Assembly: GCA_934201845.1 (NCBI GenBank)
Contig: CAKPXA010000001.1
Coordinates: 310,001-374,000 of the forward strand
Direction of reading: 5' to 3'
DNA: 64,000 nucleotides
Origin: an uncultured Ligilactobacillus sp.
Lineage (GTDB): Bacteria > Bacillota > Bacilli > Lactobacillales > Lactobacillaceae
The position numbers and the translations under genes are program-made. Shown here in pieces: positions 32,380-43,870 of the stretch (positions are counted from its first letter, which is position 1; every line of letters starts with the position of its first letter). The notes beneath the pieces were generated by a model, which was given only the letters and a program-made list of their open reading frames with translations, had not been told where the DNA came from and did not search any database.

Positions 32380-34143
32380 ATGAAGCGAACAACATATGCC
32401 GGCCTGGTTGACGAGAAGTATCTCGGACAGGAAGTGGTCCTCAAGGGCTGGGTTCAGAAGAGCCGCAACCTGGGCAATCTGATTTTCGTCGACCTCCGCG
32501 ACCGCGAGGGTATCGTGCAGCTTGTCTTCAGCCACGAGATCTCCGAAGAGGCCTTTGCCACGGCCGAGACGCTCAGGGGCGAATACGTGATCGAGGCAAG
32601 GGGCAAGGTCGTCAGCCGCGCGGACAACGCCGTCAACCCGAACATGAAAACAGGGAAGATTGAAGTCGAGACGTTCGAAGTCACGGTCCTGAACGAGGCG
32701 AAGACAACGCCGTTTGGCATCGAGGACAACACGACGGCAACTGACGAGACACGCCTGCGCTACCGCTACCTGGACCTCCGCCGTCCGGAAATGCAGCGCT
32801 CGCTCATGATCAGGAACCGTATCACCCAGGCCGTTCACCGCTATCTGGATGAGAACCACTTCCTTGACATCGAGACACCGTACCTGACACGTTCGACTCC
32901 GGAAGGCGCCCGCGACTATCTGGTGCCTTCCCGCGTCTATCCGGGTCATTTCTACGCTCTGCCACAGTCACCGCAGCTCTTCAAGCAGCTGCTGATGGGT
33001 GCGGGCTATGACCGCTACTACCAGATTGCCCGCTGCTTCCGTGACGAGGATCTCCGTGGCGACCGCCAGCCTGAATTTACCCAGATCGACATGGAAATGT
33101 CCTTCATGACGGCGGATGAAATCCGTGAAATGACGGAAGGACTGCTGAAGGCAGTCATGAAGGAGACGCTCGGCGTCGAGCTTGAGACGCCGATCAGGCA
33201 GATCACCTGGAACGAGGCCATGGACCGCTTCGGTTCCGACAAGCCGGACATCCGCTTCGGCATGGAACTGAAGAACATGGCAGACGTCGTCAGGGGTGCA
33301 GGCTTCAAGGTCTTTGACTCCGCCCTTGAAAACGGCGGCCAGGTCAAGGCCGTCTGCGTTCCCGGCGGCGCCGACAAGTACTCGCGCAAGAAGATCGAGG
33401 AAAAGCAGGACTACATCAAGCGCTTCGGTGCCAGGGGCCTGGCCTGGATGAAGGTCACGGACGAAGGGCTCGCCGGCCCTGTTGCCAAGTTCTTCAAGGA
33501 AAGGGAAGCGGAAGTGAAGGAGGCCGCCGGTGCCAAGACCGGTGACCTGCTCCTGTTCGTTGCCGACAGCAGCAAGGTTGTCGCTGACTCCCTCGGCTAT
33601 CTGCGCGTCTCAATCGCCAGGGAACTTGACATGATTGATGAATCACAGTTTGCGTTCATCTGGGTCGTTGACTGGCCTCTGTTCGAGTACAGCGAGGAAT
33701 TCGGCCGCTACATCGCCGCCCATCATCCGTTCACGATGCCAAACGAAGAGGACCTCGGCCTGCTTGAGACTGATCCGCACAAGTGCCATGCCCAGAGCTA
33801 CGACATCGTCCTCAACGGCTACGAGCTCGGCGGCGGTTCCATTCGTATCCACCGCAGGGACATCCAGGAGAAGATGTTCAAGGCCCTCGGCTTCACGAAG
33901 GAAAGTGCAGAGGCCCAGTTCGGCTGGTTCATGGAAGCTCTTGACTACGGCTTCCCGCCACACGGCGGACTGGCCCTTGGCCTCGACCGCTTTGCAATGC
34001 TCCTTGCCGGTAAGGACAACATCCGCGAAGTCATCGCCTTCCCGAAGAACTCCAAGGCTTCCGAGCCGCTTACCAACGCCCCGAGCATGGTCGCTCCAAA
34101 GCAGCTTGAAGAACTTTATCTGAAGACTGAAACAAGGGAATAG
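32380..34143 (+). CDS. aspS: Aspartyl-tRNA synthetase
   Basis: Class IIb synthetase of the bacterial type: 587 residues with an N-terminal OB anticodon domain ([21 protein letters not shown]), motif 1 in [20 protein letters not shown], motif 2 in [24 protein letters not shown] region, the bacterial GAD insertion (about 290-420), and motif 3 [15 protein letters not shown]. Whether it is discriminating or also charges tRNA-Asn cannot be decided by eye. Cotranscribed with hisS. Confidence 0.97.
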   Translation: MKRTTYAGLVDEKYLGQEVVLKGWVQKSRNLGNLIFVDLRDREGIVQLVFSHEISEEAFATAETLRGEYVIEARGKVVSRADNAVNPNMKTGKIEVETFEVTVLNEAKTTPFGIEDNTTATDETRLRYRYLDLRRPEMQRSLMIRNRITQAVHRYLDENHFLDIETPYLTRSTPEGARDYLVPSRVYPGHFYALPQSPQLFKQLLMGAGYDRYYQIARCFRDEDLRGDRQPEFTQIDMEMSFMTADEIREMTEGLLKAVMKETLGVELETPIRQITWNEAMDRFGSDKPDIRFGMELKNMADVVRGAGFKVFDSALENGGQVKAVCVPGGADKYSRKKIEEKQDYIKRFGARGLAWMKVTDEGLAGPVAKFFKEREAEVKEAAGAKTGDLLLFVADSSKVVADSLGYLRVSIARELDMIDESQFAFIWVVDWPLFEYSEEFGRYIAAHHPFTMPNEEDLGLLETDPHKCHAQSYDIVLNGYELGGGSIRIHRRDIQEKMFKALGFTKESAEAQFGWFMEALDYGFPPHGGLALGLDRFAMLLAGKDNIREVIAFPKNSKASEPLTNAPSMVAPKQLEELYLKTETRE

Positions 34144-34157
34144 AATGTGCAGAAAAC

Positions 34158-34185
34158 AGCCGCACCCCTGATTGACGGGGATGCG
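34158..34185 (+). terminator. Probable terminator of hisS-aspS
   Basis: AACAGCCGCACCCC pairs with GGGGATGCGGCTGTT with one bulge; the T-run after it is weak (TCTTGTGTTTT). Confidence 0.6.
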
Positions 34186-34212
34186 GCTGTTCTTGTGTTT
34201 TCTTTGGCAGCA

Positions 34213-34258
34213 GAAGTGGTAGTTCAGGCCCGATTCCGGCGAAAAACCGCCACTTTGT
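34213..34258. repeat. Dispersed palindromic repeat, family 2, copy B
   Basis: GAAGTGGTAGTTCAGGCCCG leads to ACCGCCACTTTG. It aligns with 7197-7241. It lies between the convergent aspS and amidase genes. Confidence 0.65.
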
Positions 34259-34333
34259 CCACGGCTCGCCGCCTTGGCTGAGACGAGCGGGAGAAAATCC
34301 TGGATTTGTCCGTAAAATTCTTCGTTCGTACTG

Positions 34334-34366
34334 AAAAAACGCCTCACCACCTGTGTGAAGCGTTTC
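34334..34366 (-). terminator. Terminator of the amidase gene
   Basis: On the minus strand an AACGCTTCAC/GTGAGGCGTT stem is followed by a T-run. Confidence 0.75.
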
Positions 34367-34368
34367 TG

Positions 34369-35247
34369 TCACTTGTTCTCGATGTATGTCTTCAGGCCCT
34401 TGACCACGTCGCTCATGGCCTCGCTGCGGTAGCTCGGGTCAGAGATGCTCTCGAAGTCCTTCTGGGTGTTGATGTAGCCCATTTCAAGCAGTACGGCCGG
34501 CTGGGTGTTGTCGCGGATGACGAGGAAGTCGCCCTTGTCGACGCCGCGGTTCTCGAGACCGAGGGCGCCGAAGCTCCTGTTGAGGCAGCGGGCGAGTTCA
34601 TAGGACTTGCCCGAATGATAGTAGTAGGTAGTGAAGCCGGAGGCGGCGTTCGGCTGGTCGCAGGAGTCGATGTGGATGCTGATGAAGGCGTCGGCGTGAA
34701 CCTGCTGGGCCAGGACGGGTCTTGAGGACAGGCTGACCGTCTTGTCGGTCGAGCGTGTCATGTAGACCTTGGCGCCCGCTTCTTCAAGTTTTTTCTGCAG
34801 ATCCTGTGCGAAGAGGAGGGTGTACTTCTTCTCCTTCTTGTTCCTGATGGACAGGGCGCCGGAGTCGGCGCCGCCGTGGCCGGCATCGACGACGATGGTT
34901 GCGCTGCCCAGGCTGCTGACCGGATTGGTGTAGCCGTCTGCAATCATCCAGTCGGCGATCCAGCCTGTCTTGCCGTCGTCAGTTCTGACATGAAGCCAGT
35001 GGTACTTCTTCGAGAAGACGGTCAGACGCTGGTCCTTCTTCAGAAAGCCCTCCTGCCTGTACTCGATGCCGGGTCCCGACTTCAGCACGGCGTCGCTCGT
35101 TTCAACGACTATCTGGTCCATGTAGCTCTGTGTCCGGTAGCCCAGGATGAATCCCAGTCCGAGGATGAGCAGTGCCAGTACGATGTTGCTTCCGGAGAGC
35201 AGCGGCCGCTTCTTCGGCCTTGATCTTCTTTGATTTTGGGTAGTCAA
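34369..35247 (-). CDS. N-acetylmuramoyl-L-alanine amidase with SH3b domain
   Basis: Cell-wall hydrolase cutting the bond between muramic acid and the stem peptide. 292 residues: a basic N-terminal tail, one membrane anchor (about residues 18-35, NIVLALLILGLGFILGY), a bacterial SH3 domain (about 45-105, SGPGIEYR...WLHVRTDDGKTGWI) and an Amidase_3 domain with zinc ligands in VDAGHGGADSGA (His, then Glu/His of DAFISIHID) and catalytic Glu in LLEMGYINT. TTG at 35247 is chosen as start because AAGGAAAG lies just upstream; the ATG at 35286 coincides with the -10 box and cannot be translated from that promoter. Confidence 0.88.
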   Translation of the reverse strand: MTTQNQRRSRPKKRPLLSGSNIVLALLILGLGFILGYRTQSYMDQIVVETSDAVLKSGPGIEYRQEGFLKKDQRLTVFSKKYHWLHVRTDDGKTGWIADWMIADGYTNPVSSLGSATIVVDAGHGGADSGALSIRNKKEKKYTLLFAQDLQKKLEEAGAKVYMTRSTDKTVSLSSRPVLAQQVHADAFISIHIDSCDQPNAASGFTTYYYHSGKSYELARCLNRSFGALGLENRGVDKGDFLVIRDNTQPAVLLEMGYINTQKDFESISDPSYRSEAMSDVVKGLKTYIENK

Positions 35248-35285
35248 CGGAATTTCTTTCCTTTCTTCGTGTATCAACATTGTCA

Positions 35286-35291
35286 ATTATA
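35286..35291 (-). promoter_or_regulatory. -10 box of the amidase gene
   Basis: TATAAT on the minus strand; it overlaps the far-upstream in-frame ATG and so argues for the TTG start. No good -35. Confidence 0.6.
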
Positions 35292-35355
35292 ACAATAGTT
35301 TGTCCGGTTTTAAAAGGTAATTGGAAAAAATCTCAGAATATCCCCCGGAAGTTCG

Positions 35356-35384
35356 TTGCATTGCCGTCGCAGAACGTGCATACT
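35356..35384 (+). promoter_or_regulatory. Promoter of the histidine phosphatase gene
   Basis: TTGCAT 35356-35361 and CATACT 35379-35384, spacer 17. Confidence 0.6.
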
Positions 35385-35417
35385 GAAAGCAGATGACTGA
35401 CTTTGAGGTGATTTACA

Positions 35418-36035
35418 ATGAAGAAGAAACTGTATCTGGTGCGTCACGGACAGACGCTTTTCAATGAGCTGCACATGACCCAGGGCTGGTGCGACTCGCC
35501 ATTGACGGAACTCGGGAAGAGGCAGGCGGACGAAGCCGGCCGTTCGCTGCGAAACGTCGACTTCTCGGCTGTCTACACGTCAACTTCCGAGCGGACGTCG
35601 GACACGGCGGAACGCATTACGGACAAGCCGTATACAAGGCTGAAGGACCTGAAGGAGATGTTCTTCGGACTCTATGAGGCCCAGCGCGAGTTCACGCAGC
35701 CGAAGAACTGGTTCATTGAAAATACAGAGGCCTTCGTGCCGTACGGCGGTGAATCCGTGCAGGAGATGGCGGAAAGATTCGAGAACTGCGTTGAGGCGAT
35801 CATGAGAGAAGACAACGGGGAGAACATCCTGATCGTCTCGCACGGCTGCACGATCGGCACCTTCATTGACCGCTGGGCTCCGGACACGATGCAGCTTCTG
35901 AGAAACCAGCACGGAATCCCGAACTGCGGCATTGCCGTGTTCGAGTACGATACGGAGACGGGCAGGTTCGTGCTGGAGAATCTGGTGGATCCGATGCGCT
36001 GGGGACACAAGGAAGATGACGACGTGCAGCTCTGA
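35418..36035 (+). CDS. Histidine phosphatase (phosphoglycerate mutase-like) family protein
   Basis: A 205-residue branch-1 histidine phosphatase: the phospho-acceptor motif LVRHGQT at residues 7-13, the STSERTSDTAE region with a conserved Arg, and the second histidine in IVSHGCTIG. Family members include phosphoglycerate mutase, alpha-ribazole phosphatase and broad-specificity phosphatases. The length and lack of the dPGM-specific insert favour a small phosphatase over a glycolytic mutase. Substrate unknown. The ribosome site GAGGTG precedes the ATG. Confidence 0.88.
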   Translation: MKKKLYLVRHGQTLFNELHMTQGWCDSPLTELGKRQADEAGRSLRNVDFSAVYTSTSERTSDTAERITDKPYTRLKDLKEMFFGLYEAQREFTQPKNWFIENTEAFVPYGGESVQEMAERFENCVEAIMREDNGENILIVSHGCTIGTFIDRWAPDTMQLLRNQHGIPNCGIAVFEYDTETGRFVLENLVDPMRWGHKEDDDVQL

Positions 36036-36139
36036 ATTTGACAAAAATGTGATGCGTTTTTGAAAAAGCCGTTTGAAAGCACGTGGAATTAATGGTATCA
36101 TATTTTAGAATGATAATGAAACAAGATTCAGGAGGATAA

Positions 36140-36865
<726 letters not shown>

Positions 36866-36882
36866 TCCAGTCAGTGACTGTG

Positions 36883-36908
36883 GGCCGGGAATGCTCCCGG
36901 CCTTTTTA
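36883..36908 (+). terminator. Terminator of pyrH
   Basis: GGCCGGGA/TCCCGGCC with ATGC loop and five T. Confidence 0.9.
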
Positions 36909-36969
36909 GTGCTGTTTTCGGAAAGTGCAAAGATATTGTTAAGTTTGCCGCTTCCACGTCAGATTACTT

Positions 36970-36998
36970 TTGACAAATTTACTTTCGTTAGATAACAT
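36970..36998 (+). promoter_or_regulatory. Promoter of frr and downstream genes
   Basis: TTGACA 36970-36975 and TAACAT 36993-36998, spacer 17. It is followed by a roughly 105-base leader with two hairpins: 37038-37063 (CCGCC/GGCGG) and 37075-37092 (TGCCGG/CCGGCA). Confidence 0.75.
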
Positions 36999-37112
36999 AG
37001 TATTTGGTAGAACCCTGTAGTCAGCAAGGACTTCGGGGCACGGCCGCCGGAATGAGGCGGTGCGTTACATATTCTGCCGGCGTGATCCGGCATCAGGAAG
37101 GAAGATAGGACA

Positions 37113-37673
37113 ATGGCTGTTAGTTCAGAATTAGTTAAATATCAGGAAAAGATGGAGAAGGCGGAAGCTGCGCTGCAGCACGAACTCGGCGGCATCCGCG
37201 CCGGCGTTGCCAATGCCAGCCTGCTCAACCGCGTGATGGTGGAATACTACGGTGCACCGACGCCGCTCAACCAGATGGCACAGATTTCCGTTCCGGAGGC
37301 TCGTGTCCTGATGGTTACGCCATACGACAAGTCATCGCTCAAGGATGTCGAACATGCCCTGCTTGCGTCTGATCTCGGCCTTACGCCGATGAACGACGGC
37401 AGCGCAATCCGTCTCGTCATCCCGCAGCTTACGGAGGAACGCAGAAAGGAACTTGCCAAGCAGGTCCGCGCGGCTTCCGAAAAGGGCAAGGTTGCAGTCC
37501 GTAACGTCCGCCGCGAAATGATGGATGCACTGAAGAAGGCACAGAAGAACGGCGACATGAGCGAGGACACGCTTCATGACCTTGAGGACGAGGCTCAGAA
37601 GATCACTGATGCCTCAATCAAGAACATTGACGGCATCACCGCTGCCAAGGAAAAGGAAATTCTGGCAGAGTAG
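37113..37673 (+). CDS. frr: Ribosome recycling factor
   Basis: Splits the post-termination ribosome with EF-G. The 186-residue product, of standard length, has the family blocks [36 protein letters not shown] and [30 protein letters not shown]. The ATG at 37113 is 9-10 bases after GGAAGGAAG. First gene of frr-uppS-cdsA-rseP-proS. Confidence 0.97.
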   Translation: MAVSSELVKYQEKMEKAEAALQHELGGIRAGVANASLLNRVMVEYYGAPTPLNQMAQISVPEARVLMVTPYDKSSLKDVEHALLASDLGLTPMNDGSAIRLVIPQLTEERRKELAKQVRAASEKGKVAVRNVRREMMDALKKAQKNGDMSEDTLHDLEDEAQKITDASIKNIDGITAAKEKEILAE

Positions 37674-37771
37674 AAACAGATGACGATAACGGGGCAAGAG
37701 TCGCAACGGCATTTCTGCGTCTGACGGTCCCGTTATTGTTGTATCTGCCAAGATACGGAGGAATGAGCAAG

Positions 37772-38560
37772 ATGTTTTCGAAACTGTTCAAGACTAATTC
37801 CGGAAGCGGAGCCGAGGAGGTTTCGCTGGATGAGAACCGGATTCCGACGCACATTGCCATCATCATGGACGGCAACGGCCGCTGGGCCAAAAAGAGGCAC
37901 ATGCCCCGCGTCGCCGGACACAGGCAGGGAATGGAGACTGTCAAGGAAATCACGAAGGCGGCGAGCGGACTCGGCGTGAAGGTGCTGACGCTCTATGCCT
38001 TCTCGACCGAGAACTGGAAACGCCCCGAATCCGAGGTCAGCTTTCTGATGGACCTTCCTTCAAGGTTCTTTGACACATTCGTGCCGGAACTGATTGAGAA
38101 CAACGTCAGGGTGAACGTGATGGGCTATGTCGACCGTCTTCCCGAAAAGACGCAGAAGGCCGTGCGCGATGCAATCGAACAGACGAAGGACTGCACGGGA
38201 ATGGTGCTGAACTTCGCCCTGAACTACGGCGGCCGGGCGGAAATCGTCACCGGCGTCAGGGAAATCGCGCGCAAAGTCCGCGACGGCGAGCTTTCCGTCG
38301 ACGACATCAGTGAGGAGACGGTCAGCGCCAGTCTGATGACAGTGGCCGTTTCACCGTATGACGACCCCGAGCTTCTGATTCGTACGAGCGGAGAGGAGCG
38401 CATCTCGAACTTCCTGTTGTGGCAGCTTGCCTACAGCGAAATGGTCTTCACCGACGTTTTATGGCCGGACTACTCACCGGCCGATCTGGCGGAGGACATC
38501 AGTAAATTTCAACAACGCGACCGCCGTTTCGGCGGCCTTGACGAGGAGGACAATAAATAA
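37772..38560 (+). CDS. uppS: Isoprenyl transferase (undecaprenyl diphosphate synthase)
   Basis: Elongates farnesyl diphosphate with isopentenyl units to the C55 lipid carrier for wall synthesis. The 262-residue product has the catalytic IMDGNGRWAKKR motif, the VAGHRQGM block, FSTENWKRP and the C-terminal LIRTSGEERISNFLLWQ. The ATG at 37772 is ten bases after GGAGG; that at 37763 is too close. A long inverted repeat (ATAACGGG/CCCGTTAT, about 37687-37737) lies between frr and uppS. Uses the product of ispA. Confidence 0.94.
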   Translation: MFSKLFKTNSGSGAEEVSLDENRIPTHIAIIMDGNGRWAKKRHMPRVAGHRQGMETVKEITKAASGLGVKVLTLYAFSTENWKRPESEVSFLMDLPSRFFDTFVPELIENNVRVNVMGYVDRLPEKTQKAVRDAIEQTKDCTGMVLNFALNYGGRAEIVTGVREIARKVRDGELSVDDISEETVSASLMTVAVSPYDDPELLIRTSGEERISNFLLWQLAYSEMVFTDVLWPDYSPADLAEDISKFQQRDRRFGGLDEEDNK

Positions 38561-39351
38561 TGAAGACACGTGTCATTACGGCAGTCGTGGCCCTGGCGGT
38601 TTTCATTCCGCTGCTCTGGATCGGCGGAGTGCCGTTCAACGTTCTGGTTTTTGCAATGGGCATCGTGGGCATGTCCGAGTTCCTGGTGATGAAGAAGGAA
38701 CTCATCGTTTCAGTCGAGGCGCTTCTCAGCTTCATCGGCATTTCGGCGCTGCTGGCACCGGAAATGTGGCATTCATTTCTGCCCAGGCATGTGACGACGC
38801 TTGATGCATTCTACTTCACAATGCTCCTGCTGCTTGTCTACACTGTATTTTCCAGGAACCGCATCTCGTTTGACGATGCGGGCGTGACGGCGTTGGGCGG
38901 ACTCTATGCCGGCATGGGCTTTCATCTGATGATGACGGCCCGCGCTCAGAGCTTCTGGGTGATTCTCTATGCGCTGCTGATTGTCTGGATCACTGACTCC
39001 GGCGCATATCTCATCGGCAGAAAGCTCGGCAGGCACAAGCTTGCGCCTCATGTCAGCCCGAACAAGACATGGGAAGGCTCCATCGGCGGCAGCGTCGTCA
39101 GCGTGATTGTGGCCGGCCTGTACCTGGCCTTTGCACCGGTCAGCTTCTCATACAGTCTGCCCGTGATGCTTCTGCTGTCGCTGCTCTTCTCCGTCGGCGG
39201 CCAGATTGGTGACCTGATTGAGTCTGCCTTCAAGCGTCATTACGGCGTCAAGGATTCAGGCAGGATTCTGCCCGGGCACGGCGGCATTCTCGACCGCTTT
39301 GACTCGCTGCTGTTCGTTTTGCCGCTGATGCATCTGTTCGGCCTGATTTGA
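38560..39351 (+). CDS. cdsA: Phosphatidate cytidylyltransferase
   Basis: Integral membrane enzyme making CDP-diacylglycerol from phosphatidic acid and CTP. 263 residues with about seven to eight membrane helices and the family signature near the end: SAFKRHYGVKDSGRILPGHGGILDRFDSL (given here in parts: SAFKRHYGVKDSG, ILPGHGG, LDRFDS). The start overlaps the uppS stop by one base. In Bacillus dxr follows; here rseP follows directly. Confidence 0.95.
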   Translation: MKTRVITAVVALAVFIPLLWIGGVPFNVLVFAMGIVGMSEFLVMKKELIVSVEALLSFIGISALLAPEMWHSFLPRHVTTLDAFYFTMLLLLVYTVFSRNRISFDDAGVTALGGLYAGMGFHLMMTARAQSFWVILYALLIVWITDSGAYLIGRKLGRHKLAPHVSPNKTWEGSIGGSVVSVIVAGLYLAFAPVSFSYSLPVMLLLSLLFSVGGQIGDLIESAFKRHYGVKDSGRILPGHGGILDRFDSLLFVLPLMHLFGLI

Positions 39352-39370
39352 CCAGGAAAGGAATCTGCCC

Positions 39371-40645
39371 GTGATTACGACAATAATAACTTTTATCATC
39401 GTCTTCGGACTGCTGGTGTTCGTCCATGAATTCGGGCACTATTTCTTTGCCAAGCGTTCCGGCATTCTCGTGCGCGAGTTCTCCATCGGTATGGGTCCGA
39501 AGATCTATGCGTACCACAAGAACGGGACGACCTACACGCTGCGCATCCTGCCGCTTGGCGGCTACGTGCGCATGGCCGGGCTGGAGGACGATTCCGACAC
39601 GCTGCAGAAGGGACAGCCTGTTTCCCTGGTCATTGACGAACAGGGAACCGTGCAGAAGATCAGCACCGACAGAAAGAAGGTTCTGCTGAATGCAGTGCCG
39701 CTTGAGGTGTCCGACTGGGACCTGGAGAAGGAACTCTGGATCAGGGGCTATGATAACGGTGACGAGGACCGGGAAGTGACCTACAGGGTCGACCACGATG
39801 CGATGATCGTCGAGTCTGACGGAACCGAGGTGCAGATTGCGCCGATTGACGTCCAGTTTCAGTCGGCGTCGCTTCCGAACAGGATGATTACGAACTTCGC
39901 CGGTGCCATGAACAACTTCTTCCTGGCCATCATCGCCTTTTCGCTGGCGGCTGCTCTTCAGGGCGGCGTCGTCACGAGCACGGCGACCCTGGCGAAGGTC
40001 CAGGAGAATTCCGTTGCCCAGAAGGCAGGCCTGAAGAAGGGCGATAAGGTCATTGCGGTCAACGGGGACAGGATTGACGATTTCGAGGACCTTTCCGAAA
40101 AGATTACCGGCAGTCCGGGCAGGGAGCTCAGGTTCACGGTCAGAAGAGGAAGCCGGAAGCTTGACGTCAGGGTGACGCCGGAGACGGTCACCGAAAACGG
40201 CAGCAAGACCGGCAGAATCGGCGTCATGGCCGGCCGGTCGGTCAACCGCTCGCCGCTCGCCATCGTCGGCTATGGCTTCACGCAGACCCGGGATGTCACG
40301 AAGCGCATCTTCGTGGCGCTCGGTTCCATGCTTCACGGCTTCAGCCTGAATGATCTGGGCGGACCGGTTGCAATGTACTCGTACACATCAAAGGCCGCAA
40401 AGTACGGCGTCGTCAGCGTGGTGTCGCTGCTTGCGCTGCTTTCGGTCAACCTGGGCATCGTCAACCTGCTGCCGATTCCGGCTCTTGACGGCGGCAAGCT
40501 GCTTTTGAACATCATCGAAGTCATCCGGGGCAGGCCAATCGATCCGAACAAGGAAGTCATCCTGACGCTCATAGGCTTTGCCTTCATGATGATTCTGATG
40601 TTTCTTGTGACATGGAATGACATTCAGCGTTATTTCTTCCACTGA
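39371..40645 (+). CDS. rseP: Site-2 intramembrane metalloprotease RseP/RasP
   Basis: Cuts membrane-spanning substrates such as anti-sigma factors and signal-peptide remnants. 424 residues: zinc motif HEFGH at about 20-24 in the first membrane helix, a PDZ domain (about 205-285, QKAGLKKGDKVIAVNGDRIDDF), and the second metal motif NLLPIPALDGGKLL near residue 370. The GTG at 39371 follows AGGAAAGGA. It sits between cdsA and proS as rasP does in Bacillus, minus dxr. Confidence 0.95.
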   Translation: MITTIITFIIVFGLLVFVHEFGHYFFAKRSGILVREFSIGMGPKIYAYHKNGTTYTLRILPLGGYVRMAGLEDDSDTLQKGQPVSLVIDEQGTVQKISTDRKKVLLNAVPLEVSDWDLEKELWIRGYDNGDEDREVTYRVDHDAMIVESDGTEVQIAPIDVQFQSASLPNRMITNFAGAMNNFFLAIIAFSLAAALQGGVVTSTATLAKVQENSVAQKAGLKKGDKVIAVNGDRIDDFEDLSEKITGSPGRELRFTVRRGSRKLDVRVTPETVTENGSKTGRIGVMAGRSVNRSPLAIVGYGFTQTRDVTKRIFVALGSMLHGFSLNDLGGPVAMYSYTSKAAKYGVVSVVSLLALLSVNLGIVNLLPIPALDGGKLLLNIIEVIRGRPIDPNKEVILTLIGFAFMMILMFLVTWNDIQRYFFH

Positions 40646-40667
40646 AAGTTGTATAATGAAAAAGTAA

Positions 40668-42413
<1,746 letters not shown>

Positions 42414-42419
42414 GTCATA

Positions 42420-42451
42420 AGGCGCCGTCTGAGGCTTCAGCGGCGCCTTTA
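42420..42451 (+). terminator. Terminator of proS
   Basis: AAGGCGCCG/CGGCGCCTT stem with a short T-run. Confidence 0.75.
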
Positions 42452-42471
42452 CATAAAGGCAGGTAAACAAC

Positions 42472-43074
42472 ATGACAGAAACGACACTGCGGTTTGCCAC
42501 CACCGCCGATGCAGCGGAACTGGTTGCAATCTACGCACCGTATGTCACGGAAACGGCAATTACATTCGAATACGATGTTCCTTCCGTCTCTGAATTTTCC
42601 CAGCGCATCGAGGGAACGCAGAAGAGGTATCCGTACATCGTCGCCGAGTGCGACGGGCGCATCATCGGCTACGCCTATGCCGGCGCGTTCAAATCCAGAG
42701 CCGCGTATGACTGGGCCGTCGAGACGTCCATCTACGTTGAAAGGGACGCCCGCGGGCACGGCACCGGTACGCTGCTGTACGAGGCGCTTGAGAGCATCCT
42801 TGCGCTTCAGGGAATAACGAACGTCAATGCCTGCATCACGTATGCCGAGAAGGAAGACGAACACGTTACTCACGGCAGCGTGAACTTCCACAGAAAGCAT
42901 GACTATCATCTCGTCGGAAGGTTCAGCAGGTGCGGCTACAAGTTCGACACCTGGTACGACATGGTCTGGATGGAGAAGTTCATCGGCGAACACAAGGTTC
43001 CGATGCCCGAAATGAAGCCAATCGGCGAAGTCATGGCAGAGGCGGTCAGTATCCTTTCCTCATGCTGGGGATGA
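42472..43074 (+). CDS. GNAT N-acetyltransferase, phosphinothricin acetyltransferase-like
   Basis: 200 residues. The N terminus LRFATTADAAELVAIYAPYV and the acetyl-CoA loop ERDARGHGTGTLLYEAL are those of the PAT/MnaT branch, whose members acetylate amino-acid-like compounds (L-methionine sulfoximine, phosphinothricin). The YIVAECDGRIIGYAYAGAFKSRAAYDW strands also match in parts. The C-terminal tail after the domain (about 170-200) is longer than usual. Substrate unknown. Single gene after the proS terminator. Confidence 0.88.
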   Translation: MTETTLRFATTADAAELVAIYAPYVTETAITFEYDVPSVSEFSQRIEGTQKRYPYIVAECDGRIIGYAYAGAFKSRAAYDWAVETSIYVERDARGHGTGTLLYEALESILALQGITNVNACITYAEKEDEHVTHGSVNFHRKHDYHLVGRFSRCGYKFDTWYDMVWMEKFIGEHKVPMPEMKPIGEVMAEAVSILSSCWG

Positions 43075-43167
43075 GCTGAACGTGAACGGCGTGCATGAGT
43101 CCGGGGCGCCAGACGGGCAGTTGAAGGGAAAACGGGCGTAATGCCTGATTTTACGTACCTTCGTCAG

Positions 43168-43250
43168 ATGGTGTTGATTGATTCGAGAACTTCGCTTCAT
43201 TTTTGAAGCAGGGGTTTTTGATGGCCTCAACACCATTTGACAAAGACCGC
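43168..43250. repeat. Dispersed palindromic repeat, family 1, long-loop copy
   Basis: Outer arms ATGGTGTTGA (43168-43177) and TCAACACCAT (43227-43236) enclose an inner hairpin (CTTCATTTTTGAAG). The right end TTTGACAAAGACCG matches the variant at 27886-27900. Between the convergent GNAT and pdxT genes. Confidence 0.85.
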
Positions 43251-43286
43251 AAAAAAGGCGGCAGGTTTGAATCCTGCCGCCTTTTT
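43251..43286. terminator. Bidirectional terminator between the GNAT gene and pdxT
   Basis: GGCGGCAGG/CCTGCCGCC with A-run before and T-run after, so it works for both strands. Confidence 0.88.
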
Positions 43287-43290
43287 GTCG

Positions 43291-43866
43291 TCACCCGACG
43301 AACCTGTCTGCAAAGTACTGGTGGAATCTGGCGTCATCCGTCAGTTCGGGATGGAAGGATGATACGAGCATGTTGTCCTGTTCGGCGCAGACGATGTTGC
43401 CGTCGATTGCGGCCACTTCACGGACCCGGCTTCCAAGCTCCGTGATGAACGGAGCGCGGATGAAGACGAGGGGAAGGGGGTCGTCTCCGCCGATCCCGCT
43501 GATGCGCTGACGGCATGAAAAGCTGTCGAGCTGGGATCCGTAGGCGTTGCGGCGGACGGTGATGTCCATCGTGCGCAGATAGCGTTCGGACTGGCCCTCG
43601 ATTCTGTCGGCGAGAAGAATCATGCCGGCGCACGTTCCCCAGACGGGGAGCCCCTGTTCGATGGTCTGCTTCAGCGGGTTCATCAGGTCGAAGCGGTTGA
43701 GCAGGCGCCCCATGGCGGTTGATTCGCCGCCGGGCAGAATCAGGCCGTCGACTGCGGCGAGTTCCTCCCTTGTCCTGACGATGACGGATTCTGCTCCCGT
43801 TTCCTCAACTTTACGGCGATGCTCGGCGATTGCGCCCTGCATCCCGAGAATGCCAATTCGTTTCAT
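43291..43866 (-). CDS. pdxT: Pyridoxal 5'-phosphate synthase glutaminase subunit PdxT
   Basis: Class I glutamine amidotransferase supplying ammonia to PdxS. 191 residues: GILGMQGAIAEH at the start, LPGGEST, nucleophile Cys79 in WGTCAGMILLA, and the His-Glu pair in SSFHPELT. The start at 43866 (MKRIGILG) is clear; longer frames upstream are pdxS sequence read in another frame. Four bases separate it from the pdxS stop. Confidence 0.96.
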   Translation of the reverse strand: MKRIGILGMQGAIAEHRRKVEETGAESVIVRTREELAAVDGLILPGGESTAMGRLLNRFDLMNPLKQTIEQGLPVWGTCAGMILLADRIEGQSERYLRTMDITVRRNAYGSQLDSFSCRQRISGIGGDDPLPLVFIRAPFITELGSRVREVAAIDGNIVCAEQDNMLVSSFHPELTDDARFHQYFADRFVG

Positions 43867-43870
43867 GCTA

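Noticed and set aside
39248-40336. 362-codon minus-strand frame opposite rseP
   Set aside because: Antisense of a well-supported metalloprotease gene; no start signal or motif.
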